A DNA stretch of 64,000 bases from Proteles cristata cristata. Taxonomy: Eukaryota; Chordata; Mammalia; Carnivora; Hyaenidae. The position numbers and the translations under genes were made by a program. The stretch lies in the NCBI GenBank assembly GCA_017311185.1, contig JAESUZ010002554.1, forward strand, positions 744,001-808,000. Reading direction: 5' to 3'. The notes under the pieces are model-generated. The model was given only the letters and a program-made list of their open reading frames with translations, did no database searches and was not told where the DNA came from. Every line of letters begins with the position of its first letter. Positions within the stretch are counted from its first letter, which is position 1. Below are positions 43,900 through 55,394 of the stretch, piece after piece.

Positions 43900-45540
43900 G
43901 GCCTTTTTCTCTGCTGCTGGTTTATAAGATTTGGGGGGTTGGAATACCGCATCAGAATGCAAAATATGAAGTGTTGCAACTCCACCCAGTTTGGGAATCT
44001 GGAATTCCTGTTCCAATACATTTTTATAGCAAGCCACAAATGTTGTTTAGTGCTAAGCATGAAGACTAAGGGAGAGGGTGGCCAACGGCCAATGGAAAGA
44101 ACTTCTACTTAATAATTTGCATTTAGAAAATTTATTTAAACTGCTGTTGCTAGTCTGGACAAGAAGGTGGATCTCATACTTATCATTTCTTTCCTCAACC
44201 AATAAATAGTTCATGAAAGTATACCATGATTCTACAATGACAGTGTACTATGATAAATTAGACCTATGATGTCTGCTTCCAGGTAAATCAATCTGTTTCT
44301 AATAGATTTGTTTGTTCACATTTTTCCTCATGTCATTCTTTCTTATTTCTACTGGTTTGGTCAAATGGTTTTTCATTAAATCTTGTAATTTGGGATTAGC
44401 ACTGTACTCTAACACCCAATTTATAGTTAACTTCCTTTCTGGGCATACTATCTTTTATGGATACATATTTAATTATTATTTTCAATGGGGGAGGCTATTT
44501 CCTTGATCAAGATGTCTATTTCATCAGTGATTTCTCTCTTTCCCCAATCCAGCTGGACCATTAAAGGTGTTTCCTTTCCCACATTCCCCCACTCCATAAA
44601 ATCTATAAAAGGAAACTTACTTTTTCCCTATACATACCCATCAAACTCTTGACTTTGCTGTTCTTTTAATACTTTTGGTTTGAGACAATTATGAAAGTTT
44701 CCCTTGTAGTCTACCTTTTCTAGTTTAATAATTATTTTTTACTTGAATTCCTCATTCCCAGTCACATTCTGATTATCCACTTAGAACTATTGCAAAATCT
44801 ATCACACTTCAATTCGTATTTCACTGTCTTAAACCCTCAATTTTTATTTATTTGCTTTTTGCTTAGAGTTCCCATGTAAATATTCCTTTGCTGGGATGGA
44901 TGAGTGGTATGTATTCTTTGATATATTGAATATCTTGACATATCTTTTTCTTATCCATGCAAGTAAATGTTATGCTTGCATTGCAACCATTTCTGCTAAC
45001 TCTTCTGTATGTACTGTTACACCATTTTCTAGTGTTTCATATGAAAATAAGATGCTGATTTGATCTTTATTCCTTATAAGAAAATTGTTTTTTGTCAGAG
45101 TCTTTATCCATCATCATCATTATACAGTAGGTACTTTTCCATCTTCATAATCAGTCATTAAATTGTTTTTGTTGTTGTTGTTTTTCTTTAATTATTCTCT
45201 TTCTTCTTTTTCAAATCTCATATTTTAGCTTGCTGGGTATCCTGGATCTATTCCCCAAGACCCCTTTTCATAACAATGTCCATCTCTTAGTATTTTTTAT
45301 TTGTTTTCAGGTATTTACACCAAAGCTCTAGCTAAGGGTCACAGAGCCTCCTCTTCTTCTATTTGATTAGATGTGCTTTGTTTTGTTTTTTCATTCCTAA
45401 GTCATGTTGATTAATATAATAAAGTTGGGCACTCTTTTTTATCTGAATTCTTAAAGGTGATCATTTACATTTTTGAAAAATGCTATTGTCTCTATACTTT
45501 AACAGTACCATTTTTCTGGAAACCATATGTTCTGAGTCTT
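43900..45540. other. No recognised gene
   Basis: T-rich on the + strand from about 44300 to 45430. It may be very old antisense L1 sequence, but no block could be matched with confidence. Confidence 0.4.
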
Positions 45541-45546
45541 CTGTTT

Positions 45547-45547
<1 letters not shown>

Positions 45548-45618
<71 letters not shown>

Positions 45619-45628
45619 CCTCTCTCTG
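45548..45628 (+). repeat. (TC)n microsatellite, about 80 bases
   Basis: About 32 uninterrupted CT/TC units, then a short ccctccc interruption and a few more. Poly-Ser/Leu and poly-Arg/Glu frames over it on both strands are artefacts. Confidence 0.98.
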
Positions 45629-45629
45629 A

Positions 45630-46385
45630 TTTTCTGAGTTTATTTGCCCGCTCAGTGGAAGTGGGGACCAGCTGTTCAAGTCCTTGAAGTGGCAGCAGTT
45701 CTTTGGCAATAGGCACAGAGGTCTCTCTCTGCACACGTGCTGTGAGCCCCATAGCTCACATCAGAAGAAACCCTCCTTGCTTCACTATTTCCCAGGCCAC
45801 CAAGGTTGGCAAACCCTGGCAAAATGAAATTGGCACTTTCCCAGCTTCAGGAAAAGAGGAGATTAACGTCATTTATTTGACTTTGCCATAGCTCCTGATA
45901 CTCCAAACATGGTCCTTGGGCCTACAGCAGTGAATAGAAAAGTGAAAGCTTCCAGGAGCTGGCTAGAGAACTCGACAATGCCCTACTTGTTTGACAGTTA
46001 CTCCCACCAATCAGACTGGACTCATGATTTGAATGTTATGTCTCAGCATAGACATATTCACTTGTCATATTGTATTATGTCTGGTTGAGCCCAATCTGCC
46101 TAAAATGATAATTAGTAAAGTAGCATACATTAGTGTAACATGTAATATATTCAAGGAGCACAGGATTATAAAATTGTCATGTTCTACTGATTATTTGTGA
46201 TTCAGAATAGTAATAATACTTTCCAAGGTCTGTAGGATCCTGTATTTATATCTGATTGATGTTTTTGGTTAAGAACAGATTCCTGGAAAGCCAACTAAGC
46301 CAACTCTGTCATTACTCCTGTAATACATTTCAACTCAAGATCCCAATTCATATTTTCATCAATGATTGCTATCAGTCATAAAAAT
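45630..46385. other. No recognised feature
   Basis: No repeat family recognised. Small frames only. Confidence 0.5.
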
Positions 46386-46387
46386 AA

Positions 46388-46645
46388 TAATTTTAGGGGC
46401 ACCTGGATGGCTTAGTCGGTTAAGCATTGGAGTTTGGTTCAGGTCATAATCTCACAGTTCATAAGTTCAATCCCCAAATCAGGCCCTGTGCTGATGGCTC
46501 AGAGCCTGGAGCCAGCTTCAGGTTCTGTGTCTCCTTCTCTCTCTTCCCCTGCCACCCCACCACCCACTCACATACACACTCTCTCTCTGTCTCTTCCTCT
46601 CAAAATTAATAAACATTAAAAAAATTAAAGTGTAATTTTAATAGG
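46388..46645 (+). mobile_element. CAN-SINE with short TSD
   Basis: Body 46396-46625 (ggggcacctggatggcttag, gctgatggctcagagcctgg). The TSD is taattttag/taattttaa at about 46388 and 46635. Confidence 0.93.
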
Positions 46646-46649
46646 TACA

Positions 46650-49170
46650 AAGTGTCTTATGAAATTGAATTTGAGCTCTGAGGCATACAGATATAAGTTG
46701 ACAGTTCTGAAATCAGTGAAGCATCCCGAAATTTATTCACGAAGTCTCATTTTCCTTCAATCTTATAATTTGGCATTATAAAACTCTCCGTTACTCTGCT
46801 TTTTCGTATTTGTGGAAAGAGCCATATAATGATACACTTTATTTCTTTTGTTTTATGATGTTTGAAAAGTCAAATTGGGATCTTTTTAATATGTAGAATT
46901 TAAATAATCTGATATCTTTTATACAGTGAAGGACATAATAGAGCAAACTTACTGGAATACATTTAAATGTAAGTAACATATTTAGTAACATGATGTTAGA
47001 TCTGTTAGAATGCATCCAGAGCCTTTTGTAATATTCACAAATAAGTGCAATATATCACAAGATGACAAGAACCCACAAGAGGATGATAAAAGCCTAGACA
47101 GAGCCTAAAAGAAGACACGGTTTTAGTCTTTTCTATTCTCATCTCTTGTGAATATACTGCAATTAGTATTTATTATGGGATTTAGATTGTTTGGTGATTG
47201 GAGAGGGACAACTTGTAGGCTATTTGGACATAATAATAACTAAATAAAACTAAAACTTTAACCAAAACCACTTCAAAATAAGTTTGCTACATTTCTTTGC
47301 CTTCTTCCATGAAAGTGGTGTGTAAGATTTCTCAAGCCACTCTGATTGGTCATGTCTTTTATACCATATGACCACAAGAAAGACATGCTTGACAGATTTG
47401 TCTTGGCAGTACAAATATGATGCCTTTGAATTATTCATAGGGCTCCTTAAGTCATAGATCAACTAGTAGCAGCTCCTTCTATGCCCTTTACTCCTCTCAA
47501 AACCAAGTATGCCACTGAGCCCTCATCACGTCTCCAGCATCACACAATATTTTAGACCTTATTTCCCTGGACATGTCTTATTGTGCAGGTACAGAAATCA
47601 CAGTCCCCGTGGTGGGTGGGAAGTGGGAAGTAGATGAGCAGAAGGGCAAGTTTGGTGTTACACCCCCTCCCCATATCTCTGACCATAAAGATTCTCCTTG
47701 TTCTTCTGCCGTATGGAAATAGGTGGTACATGCAAAGCTGATGTGTGCTTACACAACCCACTCCATTCTTCTGCTCCTCCATGTTGATCTTCAGGGCCCA
47801 GAAACAGCTCCATGCCCCCAAACTTTGTCTTCCTTTACTTACTTTCTACACTCCCTGCAATGTACTGGTATGCGCTATATTCAGGGTGAGACCTCAGTCT
47901 TTATCTTCTGAAGTACTGAGGCCAGGAAGAGCTATAAAATTTATCTGAGTCCAGATTCTTCTTCTTACTTAGGAGGAATTTATAGTCCAGAGTGGAAAAT
48001 TCACTAGCTCAAGTTCATAAAACCATACTTTGGTCAGCACCACATCCTGGGTTTTCTTTCAATCGAGTCCCCTTTCGACTGACCTCATGCTTGTTGTAAA
48101 AAAAAAAAAGTGTTGGAAAAAGAAAAGTGAATTAACATTTGCCCTATCACATAAAAATAATTTTGAATTATGATCTTATAACTTTGAAAATTGGGACTTG
48201 AGGATCTCACTCCCAGTTTCCTACTTCCAGCCCCCACAAGATTAGTGTACCAGGAATTCAACACAAAAAGTACTCCCACTGATCTTCAATATTTATTGCT
48301 ATTTATAGGAGAATTTGACCCAGAAGGAAGATGTCATTTTACCAGCCATTTAGTTTCCTGAGCCCAATAAATGTGTTTGAAGAAATAACTCAATGTTAAG
48401 TCATGAGCATTGAATATATGAACAGTCAACTTCCTAGGAAGCTAATAACTTGAAAAAGGAAACTTTTCTCTGAGGACTGAACTTCTTTTAATGGAAAAGA
48501 CATCATCTTACAAATAGAAGTTTGTTTCCTGCTTTTTGTTAATAAGGGAAGGCAATGTTATAATGAAGGCCATGGGGATGAAAAAAAAAATGAGTGGAAC
48601 AGTTCTTTGGCAATGTTGCCTGAGGGATTTGGCTTCTTTACAGTGAAAATAGGCCTCAACTATATAAATTATGCAGGTTGGGACAGCCTGAGTCTCAGCC
48701 GTTCTTGATGGAGTCATGTGGGAAAGAACGTCTAGACAACAGAAATCAAGTTGTTGCTTTTATAACTCCCTATATTTTAAAAACTGCTAAAAGCAATATC
48801 TGCAGTGGACTCTAACATTGAACAGTGGAATATCAGTCAAACACAGCTGTGATATGAAGCACACATTTCGACCTATTGGAAATGATCAATTATTCCAAAT
48901 AGCATCCCCATTTGGAAAAATACTTGTTGTCAACTGGAAAGCACAGTTACAGTGAAAAAAAAAATGCTTCGTAAAAGGGGAAATTCAGAAGACAATGAAC
49001 TTAAATCTGCTATGCATGAGTTCTATAGTGACAAGCCTTCTCGGAGCCTCCCAGGGAAAAAGAGCCCTCCTTTTAAAGGTTTCTGGTGTCTTGGTTTATA
49101 GTTAAGGGACATTAAAGGAATACAATAAACAAAACAATGAGCTAGTATCAATTTAAATAGGTTAGCCATA
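46650..49170. other. No recognised gene
   Basis: About 2.5 kb with no recognised repeat. Frames at 47250-47462 (-), 47552-47821 (-), 47723-47911 (+) and 48085-48279 (-) show no domain. Runs of A occur at 48098, 48580 and 48956. Confidence 0.45.
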
Positions 49171-49173
49171 ATC

Positions 49174-49310
49174 AAGAATAATAGATGGCTGGTTCAGTCC
49201 AGAAGAACATGCTACTTTTAATCTCTGGATAGTGAGTTTGAGCCCCACATTGGGTGTAGAGATTACTAAAACAATAAATAAATAAATAAACCTAAAAAAA
49301 AGAATAATAG
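49174..49310 (+). mobile_element. Older carnivore SINE subtype with 11-bp TSD
   Basis: Only about 115 bases long: atggctggttcagtccagaa, gtgagtttgagccccacatt gggtgtagagattac, then an (AAAT)n tail. The gggtgtagagattact motif and lack of a CT-rich block mark the simpler, older carnivore SINE form. Perfect TSD aagaataatag at 49174-49184 and 49300-49310. Confidence 0.93.
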
Positions 49311-49516
49311 TAAATATTTTATGTTTCAGAAAGAATTCAAAACTCTAAAACAGTGGGTTGAAAAATGTAAAATGTGATAAGAATCAGTGTAAAATCAAGC
49401 ATTGTAGGTCTAAAAGTTAATTGTCCCACTACAGCCTCAGGGGATCAAGTTAACAAGAGTTCTTGGATTTTCAGTTTACTGTAGAACAATATAACGTAGT
49501 AATGTAATTAACCTTT

Positions 49517-49789
49517 AAAGTGACCAATGAAGGGGCGCCTGGGTGGATTAGTCGGTTAAGCGTCCGACTTTCCGACTTTCGCTTAGGTCATGATCTTGCG
49601 ATTTGTGGGTTCGAGCCCCGCGTCGGGCTCTGTGCTGACTGCCAACTCGGAGCCTGGAGCCTGTTTCAGTCTGTGACTTCCTCTCTCTCTCTGACCCTCC
49701 CCTGCTCACGCTGTCTCTCTCTCCTAGAAATAAATAAAAAAAAATAAAAATAAAAATAAAAAAATAAATAAATAAAGTGACCAATGAAG
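49517..49789 (+). mobile_element. Young CAN-SINE, variant subfamily, 16-bp TSD
   Basis: Perfect 16-bp TSD aaagtgaccaatgaag at 49517-49532 and 49774-49789. It carries the variant marks (ctttcgcttagg, gactgccaactcgg, tttcagtctgtgact, tcctagaaataaataaa). An 8-base tandem duplication (ccgacttt twice) sits just after the head at about 49564-49579. Tail is (AAAAT)n. Confidence 0.97.
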
Positions 49790-50125
49790 TCTTGATTTCT
49801 TGGGTAGAAGTAAAATTTCTGTATCAGAAGAAGTGATTTCTTTTTTTTTAATTTTTAGACTTGACGAAGCCATACTGCATGCATTAAGTTGATTTTTGAT
49901 AAAGTGCAAACATTTTATATACATCTTCAAACAATTCCCACAAAACCTATTGGATAAGTATTCTCTTTATTTCATTTTACAGATGAATATATATATATAA
50001 TATGTATACAAAATAAATAATTCTAGAATATATGGAATAAAAGAAATGCCCTAATTTTTTGTCTAGGTTAACCAGGTTGAAGCTCATCAATACGTTGGCA
50101 AAAGTATTTTTGTTAAGAAGCATCC
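49790..50125. other. No recognised feature
   Basis: AT-rich with a short (AT)n near 49987. Nothing recognised. Confidence 0.5.
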
Positions 50126-50129
50126 TCCC

Positions 50130-50350
50130 TGGGGCACCTGGGTGGCTCAGTCTGTTAAGTGTGCCTTGGTTTTGGTTCAGGTCATGATCTCACAATTCAT
50201 GAGTTTGAGCCCCTGAGGGGGTCGGGGGGGTGGGCAGCATCTCTGTGCTGGCAGCAAGGATCCTGCTTGGGATTCTCTCTCTCCCTCTCTCTCTATTCCT
50301 CACATGCTTGCACTGTCTCTGTCTCTCAAAACAAACAAACAAACAAAAAA
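50130..50350 (+). mobile_element. CAN-SINE, older subtype
   Basis: ggggcacctgggtggctcag, gtgccttggttttggttcag g, gtgctggcagcaaggatcct gcttggga. It has a G-rich insertion (50214-50236, ggggg runs) and an (AAAC)n tail. A degenerate TSD is possible (aagaagca/aagaatca). Confidence 0.9.
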
Positions 50351-50354
50351 GAAT

Positions 50355-51605
50355 CACCTTTCCTTATGCCCAACGTGTTATCTAAATGTCCAGCACCTAG
50401 GCCCAGAAAAAGAGGAAATAAGCTAGTTCTAGGTCTCAGTCCATTGGGATCACCTCTGTTCATAATCTTTGAGAACTCTCAGTACCCATGTGAAAGTGGG
50501 TAGCTCTGCAAGAGTCTCATGACTTCATAAGGAAAAACATGAGAAACTGCCCAGAGGACCTCAAGCTTAGTGCCAAGTGCCAGAGGGCTGTACTCTGAAA
50601 TTCCTTTTGTGTGGGAAGCCTACAGTAGAAATTCAACAAAGATAGTGATATTTTTCCGATTATTATAATTGCTTCTTGCCTACCTCTCCTTGTCTTTTTT
50701 CTGTCTTTCCCGATTTCAAAAATAATTTATAATATCTAAAGAAAAAACACAGATGTAGCAAGATCAAATTTCTTTAACCCAGACAAAAATACATAAGACT
50801 TGTTATAAAAAACTGAATATGAATGAGGTATTTGAATACAAATACAGGGGCAAGAGAAGTGATAGCAAGACACAAACCAAAATAGGTACAACATGGCCTC
50901 TGTCTCAAGAGATTTACAGCCCACCAGGGAAAATACCAATAATAGTAATTATAAGAATAGTAACCCCTTCAGTCTGTTCAGTAGTTAAGCTTATAAATAG
51001 TTCTGACATCCAAGGCCTTTGCTCACACAAAGTTCCCTTACGCAGACTCTAAAAAAGGGCCCCTTCCAGGAGGACAAGTTAGTGTGCCCCATCCTCCCAA
51101 CCTGTCTCAAATGAGGTTCCTCATCTGAACCATGGAATACCAAAAATAATTTCTGCAACCAAGGATGGTACATAGCTAGTAGCATTCTAGATGTGTAGCC
51201 GGTATGTTAATTAATTGCATGAAATGGATGCCTTAGGGCAAGAGGGCTTGATTCTTTTATCAAACTCCAAATGGGAAGGATTCCTGGACTCAGATTTAGA
51301 TTGGATTTAGCCCCTCTCCTCTTCTTCACTAGCATAATTGAATACAGTGACCCAAAGAGTTGCTTTGCTTTAATAGTGCTCTGACTTGAATTCAGGTCTT
51401 AACTGAAGACCTCATTGCCTCTTTTATAGTTAACTGCCAAAAGAGGGCATAAAGTGCCACATTTGTCCAGGAAGTAAAAAATTGTTTTTAGTCCCAAAAC
51501 CAAAAGATATTTCATGAAGAAGATGATATTTAATATTTTAGCCCTGCCTCGGTGATATGATTTTAATTGTTGAAATGGGAAAGGATAGTCCTGGTGATCC
51601 GGTTT
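50355..51605. other. No recognised gene
   Basis: A weak antisense L2-like stretch occurs at about 50890-50950 (gagatttacagcccaccagg g). Several small frames on both strands show no domain. Confidence 0.4.
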
Positions 51606-51611
51606 TAGGGG

Positions 51612-52191
51612 TGACAGTGAGGTTTGCAAGGACCAGAGCCGATGACCAAGAAAGAATTCTTGAAGATGTATTTGGTGCAAAATTATGATTTTATTAATGC
51701 ATGGGGACAGAACCCATGGGCAGGAAGACCTGTCCTGGGACCATGAGGAATGACTGCAGGGGAGATAAAGTCCAGGAGAAGTTTCCAGTGAGATTTTCAT
51801 ATACTAAAGACTCACAGGATATTGGAGGCCTAGATATTGTCACGCTAGAGTTGTTTTTCCCTCTAGCAAAGCATTAGCATTAAGACAGTAGGGAGTTCCT
51901 GGAAAAACATTCAATTCTGCCAGCGTCAAGTATTTGTCAATGCACTCCAGGTTATAAGGAAATTTAGTTCTATCTGCCATTTCCTTCTGCCTTTGTTTCC
52001 CACATCACATTGGAGCAGTGATGGAGACTTAGGTCCTACAGGACTATGATATCTATCAGTTAACCATTTGTTTTTCCCCCTTTCCTTTGTTCTTGGGCAG
52101 CCAGGAGTACCAGAGGAATATCACATATACCCCACCTGGAGGGGGTTGGGGGGTGTCTGCAGCCCGTCAGTTTGCCTTATGCTCCCTATCA
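51612..52191 (-). mobile_element. ERV-type solo LTR, antisense
   Basis: On the - strand it contains an AATAAA signal followed by a U5-like stretch (catcttcaagaattctttct tggtcatcgg and ending near ...cctcactgtca). That order is typical of class I (gammaretrovirus-like) ERV LTRs. TG...CA ends can be placed at 52191 and 51612, but no matching TSD was found, so the edges are approximate. A G-rich/PPT-like stretch near 52078-52160 may mean that some internal sequence remains. No gag, pol or env reading frame is visible. The 133-codon - strand frame at 51399-51800 overlaps the LTR and shows no retroviral domain. Confidence 0.7.
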
Positions 52192-52194
52192 CTG

Positions 52195-52525
52195 CTGAAA
52201 GCCACTAAGGTGTGGGTGCCATCTCAGTTCTGCTAGGGCAGAAAGCTTGTTAAAGAAGAAGGCAAGCTATGGTAATATGGTATAGGATTTCAAACACAAC
52301 TGAGACATTTGGCAGACAATGAAGGCATCATCAGACAGGAGCACTGGGAAGAAGTTCCGGAACTGGCATGTATGAGAGACTCAAGGACAATGACTAAAAT
52401 GCTCATACTATCTTCAATCTGTAACAAGCACAGATAAATCTGCGCACATTCTAGTGCCAGTTAATGTAAACTTGGGGGAAGAGATGGGAGTTGGAAAGCA
52501 GCAAGAATACTGGTTAGGAGCAACA
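52195..52525. other. No recognised feature
   Basis: Nothing recognised. Confidence 0.5.
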
Positions 52526-52529
52526 CCTA

Positions 52530-52715
52530 GAATCAGGCTGACTCTACATTCCTGCCCCACTACTTATTACTAAAGTGGATTGACAGATTGTGCTCTCTGC
52601 CTCAGTTTCCACATTAATGAATTTTACAATTTAAAAATGACCTGTCTCATGGCTGTAAAGGCCCAACATATTGAAGTTCTCAGTAAGTGCTGTTATGATG
52701 ATGGTTAATGATGGG
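52530..52715 (+). mobile_element. MIR, sense, degenerate
   Basis: ctctacattcctgccccact acttatta, ctctgcctcagtttccacat taatg, acctgtctcatggctgtaaa, agttctcagtaagtgctgtt atgatg are MIR blocks in order. Confidence 0.7.
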
Positions 52716-52719
52716 GGAG

Positions 52720-53385
52720 AAAAAGGAGACAGAAGGGGCAGGCACAGGGCTGGGTTAGTAGTGTGCCTTGCCCTAGGATTGATAGGGAAAAATTTGTTAT
52801 AAGATGGCCAACAGGACTGATAAGGAAATACCTGTCCCTGATCAAAGGCTCCTTCTTCAGGGTTCTTCTTACACACACTGCTTGTCACATGTATTAATGA
52901 GCAATGCAAGCATAACAGGCCATAAATTATTCCCTCTGCTGATACTTAGGGCTCATACCTCTGGAGAATGATCTCCTCTGAGCCCACCGGTATAAAAAAA
53001 ACCTCCTCCCTTCAAAGATCTCCAAGTGACACTTGGTTCTTCTGCCAGTGATCCAGACCAGATTCCAGAACAAGATTGAATGTAAGGGATAAAGAACAAG
53101 CCTGCAGAAGAGTCAGAGATAACTTAAAACTTTCAAGTATTTGTACTGGGAGAAGTGTGGTGCCATTCTTAGAATCAGGACTACCAGCCAGGGGTAAGTT
53201 CAGGTTTGAAAGGGTAAAGAACCGAAAAGAAAGCAAGTATGGAGGCTTTTAGAGGATGCAGTACAAGGAGATCTCACTTCCCCAAAGCAAACGGTGCCAT
53301 ACAGTCCACACAGCAGACAGAATTCAGAGGTCCCATAAAGAAGGCAGCACCCCAGGCTTCTGTGGCCCCGTGGCCTCAGTCCTGT
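52720..53385. other. No recognised gene
   Basis: Frames at 52631-52909 (-) and 53012-53236 (-) show no domain. The 119-codon + strand frame at 53239-53598 begins here but its second half is MER5A sequence, so it is not a gene. Confidence 0.45.
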
Positions 53386-53387
53386 CT

Positions 53388-53565
53388 AGCTCCTTGCTAC
53401 TCAAATGTGGTACACAGACCAGCAGCTTTTGAGCACCTTAAGACCTTGTTAGAAACGCAGAAGCTTTGGATTCCTGGCAGACTTACCAAATTGGTCTCTT
53501 CATTGGAACAAGATTCCAAGGTGATTAGTATGCAAAATAAGTTTTTAGAAACACTGCTCCAGGCT
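53388..53565 (-). mobile_element. MER5A-type hAT-Charlie remnant, antisense
   Basis: The + strand reads ctactcaaatgtggtacaca gaccagcagc, cttgttagaaacgcagaagc and gtatgcaaaataagttttta gaaacactgctcc. It is in the order of a MER5A-related element. The inverted-repeat-like left end (tactcaaatgtggt) is preserved. Confidence 0.75.
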
Positions 53566-53569
53566 TTGG

Positions 53570-54405
53570 CGGAGACAGGAAGGGAGAATGGCACTTAATT
53601 AATTACATGACTGATTCTCAATTGTTTACTCTTAGCCTGTAATCTGATTAAAGTTTTATTGTGTATTTTGACTCCATGAATAAATTAAAGAATCATATAG
53701 CCTCACTTTGCCTCAGTTTGTTCCATTTTAACCTAATGGGCCCTTTATAGGTCTGGAAGAGAGACCCGAAATAGGACACGCTATACTGTTTAAATTAAAC
53801 TCCTTATGGAATTAAAATAGTCACATATTTAAATTCCAGAAGATAATAAAAATGATCACTAAGTGCTGACATTATTCCCTCAAAAGAGACGATGGCTTGG
53901 CTCTTAGCATTTTGTTCAGGTTTTGAAATAAAAGCTCTTATGCTCAATTACTCAAACCATATGTTCTCTTTTCCTTAGCAAACTTGCCATTGTAAACCCA
54001 TGCAGTTTCCTTTTGTATGCTTCAGGTATAATATGTTAGAGTTTTATATAAAACAAATTAATTTTGACAGTAGTAATGCAGAAGGAGCTTTCATAAAAAT
54101 GCCACACCAGACCAGCTGGAATTGCTCAAAATCATCGTGGAAGTATTTGTTTTTATTGTCACAGCAGATCATCTCTATTACATATTTTGTGATTCATTCA
54201 ATGCTGATTCCTAAAAATTACTTCAGGAACAGTTTAGTGTTTTCCTTCCCACATAAGCAGAATAGAGAAATTTTCACTGTGGATACTGAAATCCAGAATT
54301 AGATTTTTAAAGACATACTAGATTAACCAATATTTATCCTTTCATATTTTTTATTTTAAAGAGTCAAATATTATTACCCATATTCATCTTATGAATATGT
54401 AACTG
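53570..54405. other. No recognised gene
   Basis: The 100-codon + strand frame at 54000-54302 has no recognisable domain. Nothing else seen. Confidence 0.5.
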
Positions 54406-54409
54406 AACC

Positions 54410-54930
54410 CCTATGAATTCATTCAAGAGATAAATATTGAACACTTACTATGTGTAAGAGTACTAGAGACTGTGCCTTGGGCACTAATGATGCAATGGAG
54501 AGCAAAAAAAAAATATGGCAATTTTTCTGAGGGAGCTTACGGAAATTACACAAAAAATGTACAATGACAACTTTGGTAAATGTACATGATGCAGTAAACT
54601 ATATATTATGGACATTTGAAATTTTCTAGAGGTGTAATCCTGAGGAGGTAATGGTACTGATAAGAAGTGGAGGAAATACAGCAATCGATTTGGGTGCCAA
54701 GAGTAGCAGAGATAGTAATAAGGGAAAAGAAAGCAACAAAATAAAGTGATTTCCAGGCCCAAGGAATAAGAGAAAAGTGTGGCATGACCCACAAAAGGGG
54801 ATGTGGCAACGGAGAGCAGCATGGGACGCATGAGGCTGGAGCAGCAGTGAGACCACACAAAACATCGTGGGCCATTTTAAGGATTTTCCTATGTTATCCT
54901 GAGGATTATAACGAACTTCACTATTGTCTT
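54410..54930 (-). mobile_element. L2, antisense
   Basis: The + strand starts gaattcattcaagagataaa tattgaacacttactatgtg, then gtgccttgggcactaatgat gcaatggagagc, ctgagggagcttacggaaat, and near the end gtgggccattttaaggattt tcctatgttatcc. These are reverse-complement L2 3' blocks in order. The - strand frames of 79-124 codons here are not genes. Confidence 0.7.
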
Positions 54931-55029
54931 TGCTTTGTTGGATTAGAAAGAATTAGAAGTAAATAAGGCAGACTCCTTAGGTGGCCAATACCCTAGTGTC
55001 AATGAACAGCATAGAACCAAACCATGAGA

Positions 55030-55390
55030 AAATTCAGTTTATGGCAGATTTGTCTGTGACTCTTTCCAGGGATGGTCTTCCCAACCTCCTCTCTGATCAC
55101 TCTCTCTACCCCACAACCGCACAACATTTCTTACCCTGTAAATGTTACATCCTTCTTTCCTCTGAGACTTTATACACAGTGTTTCTTCCATCCAAAATGC
55201 CTCTCCCCTTTTTCTTCCTCTCTTTCTTCAAAACCCACCTTACTTATTTGAGAACACCTTGCTATTTCTTCACAGAAAGGGTTCCTTGTTTCTACCTCTC
55301 TGCTGGCATTAACACCTTATAACAACTGATTATGTAACTATCACATTGGGCAGTGACTATTTTTGTTTTTCTCCACCAGTACATCAGAGG
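55030..55390 (+). mobile_element. L2, sense
   Basis: ctctctgatcactctctcta cccc, cagtgtttcttccatccaaa atgcctctcccc and ctctttcttcaaaacccacc ttac follow sense L2 (cactctcccctcgctcactc, ctgttccctctgcctggaac, cttcaggtctttgctcaaat). Confidence 0.65.
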
Positions 55391-55394
55391 CTCT

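Noticed and set aside
43692..44060. 122-codon frame on the - strand
   Set aside because: It runs through an antisense MIR; the translation has no family resemblance.
44300..45430. T-rich region considered as antisense L1
   Set aside because: No block matched the known L1 order with enough confidence; left as unassigned.
45548..45628. Regular repeat considered as CRISPR-like array
   Set aside because: It is a dinucleotide microsatellite in a mammalian genome; no spacer-repeat structure.
51612..52191. Possible full provirus around the ERV-type LTR
   Set aside because: No second LTR, primer-binding site or gag/pol/env frame was recognised in the flanks; treated as a solo LTR.
53239..53598. 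119-codon frame as a possible exon
   Set aside because: The second half is MER5A sequence and no domain is visible in the first half.
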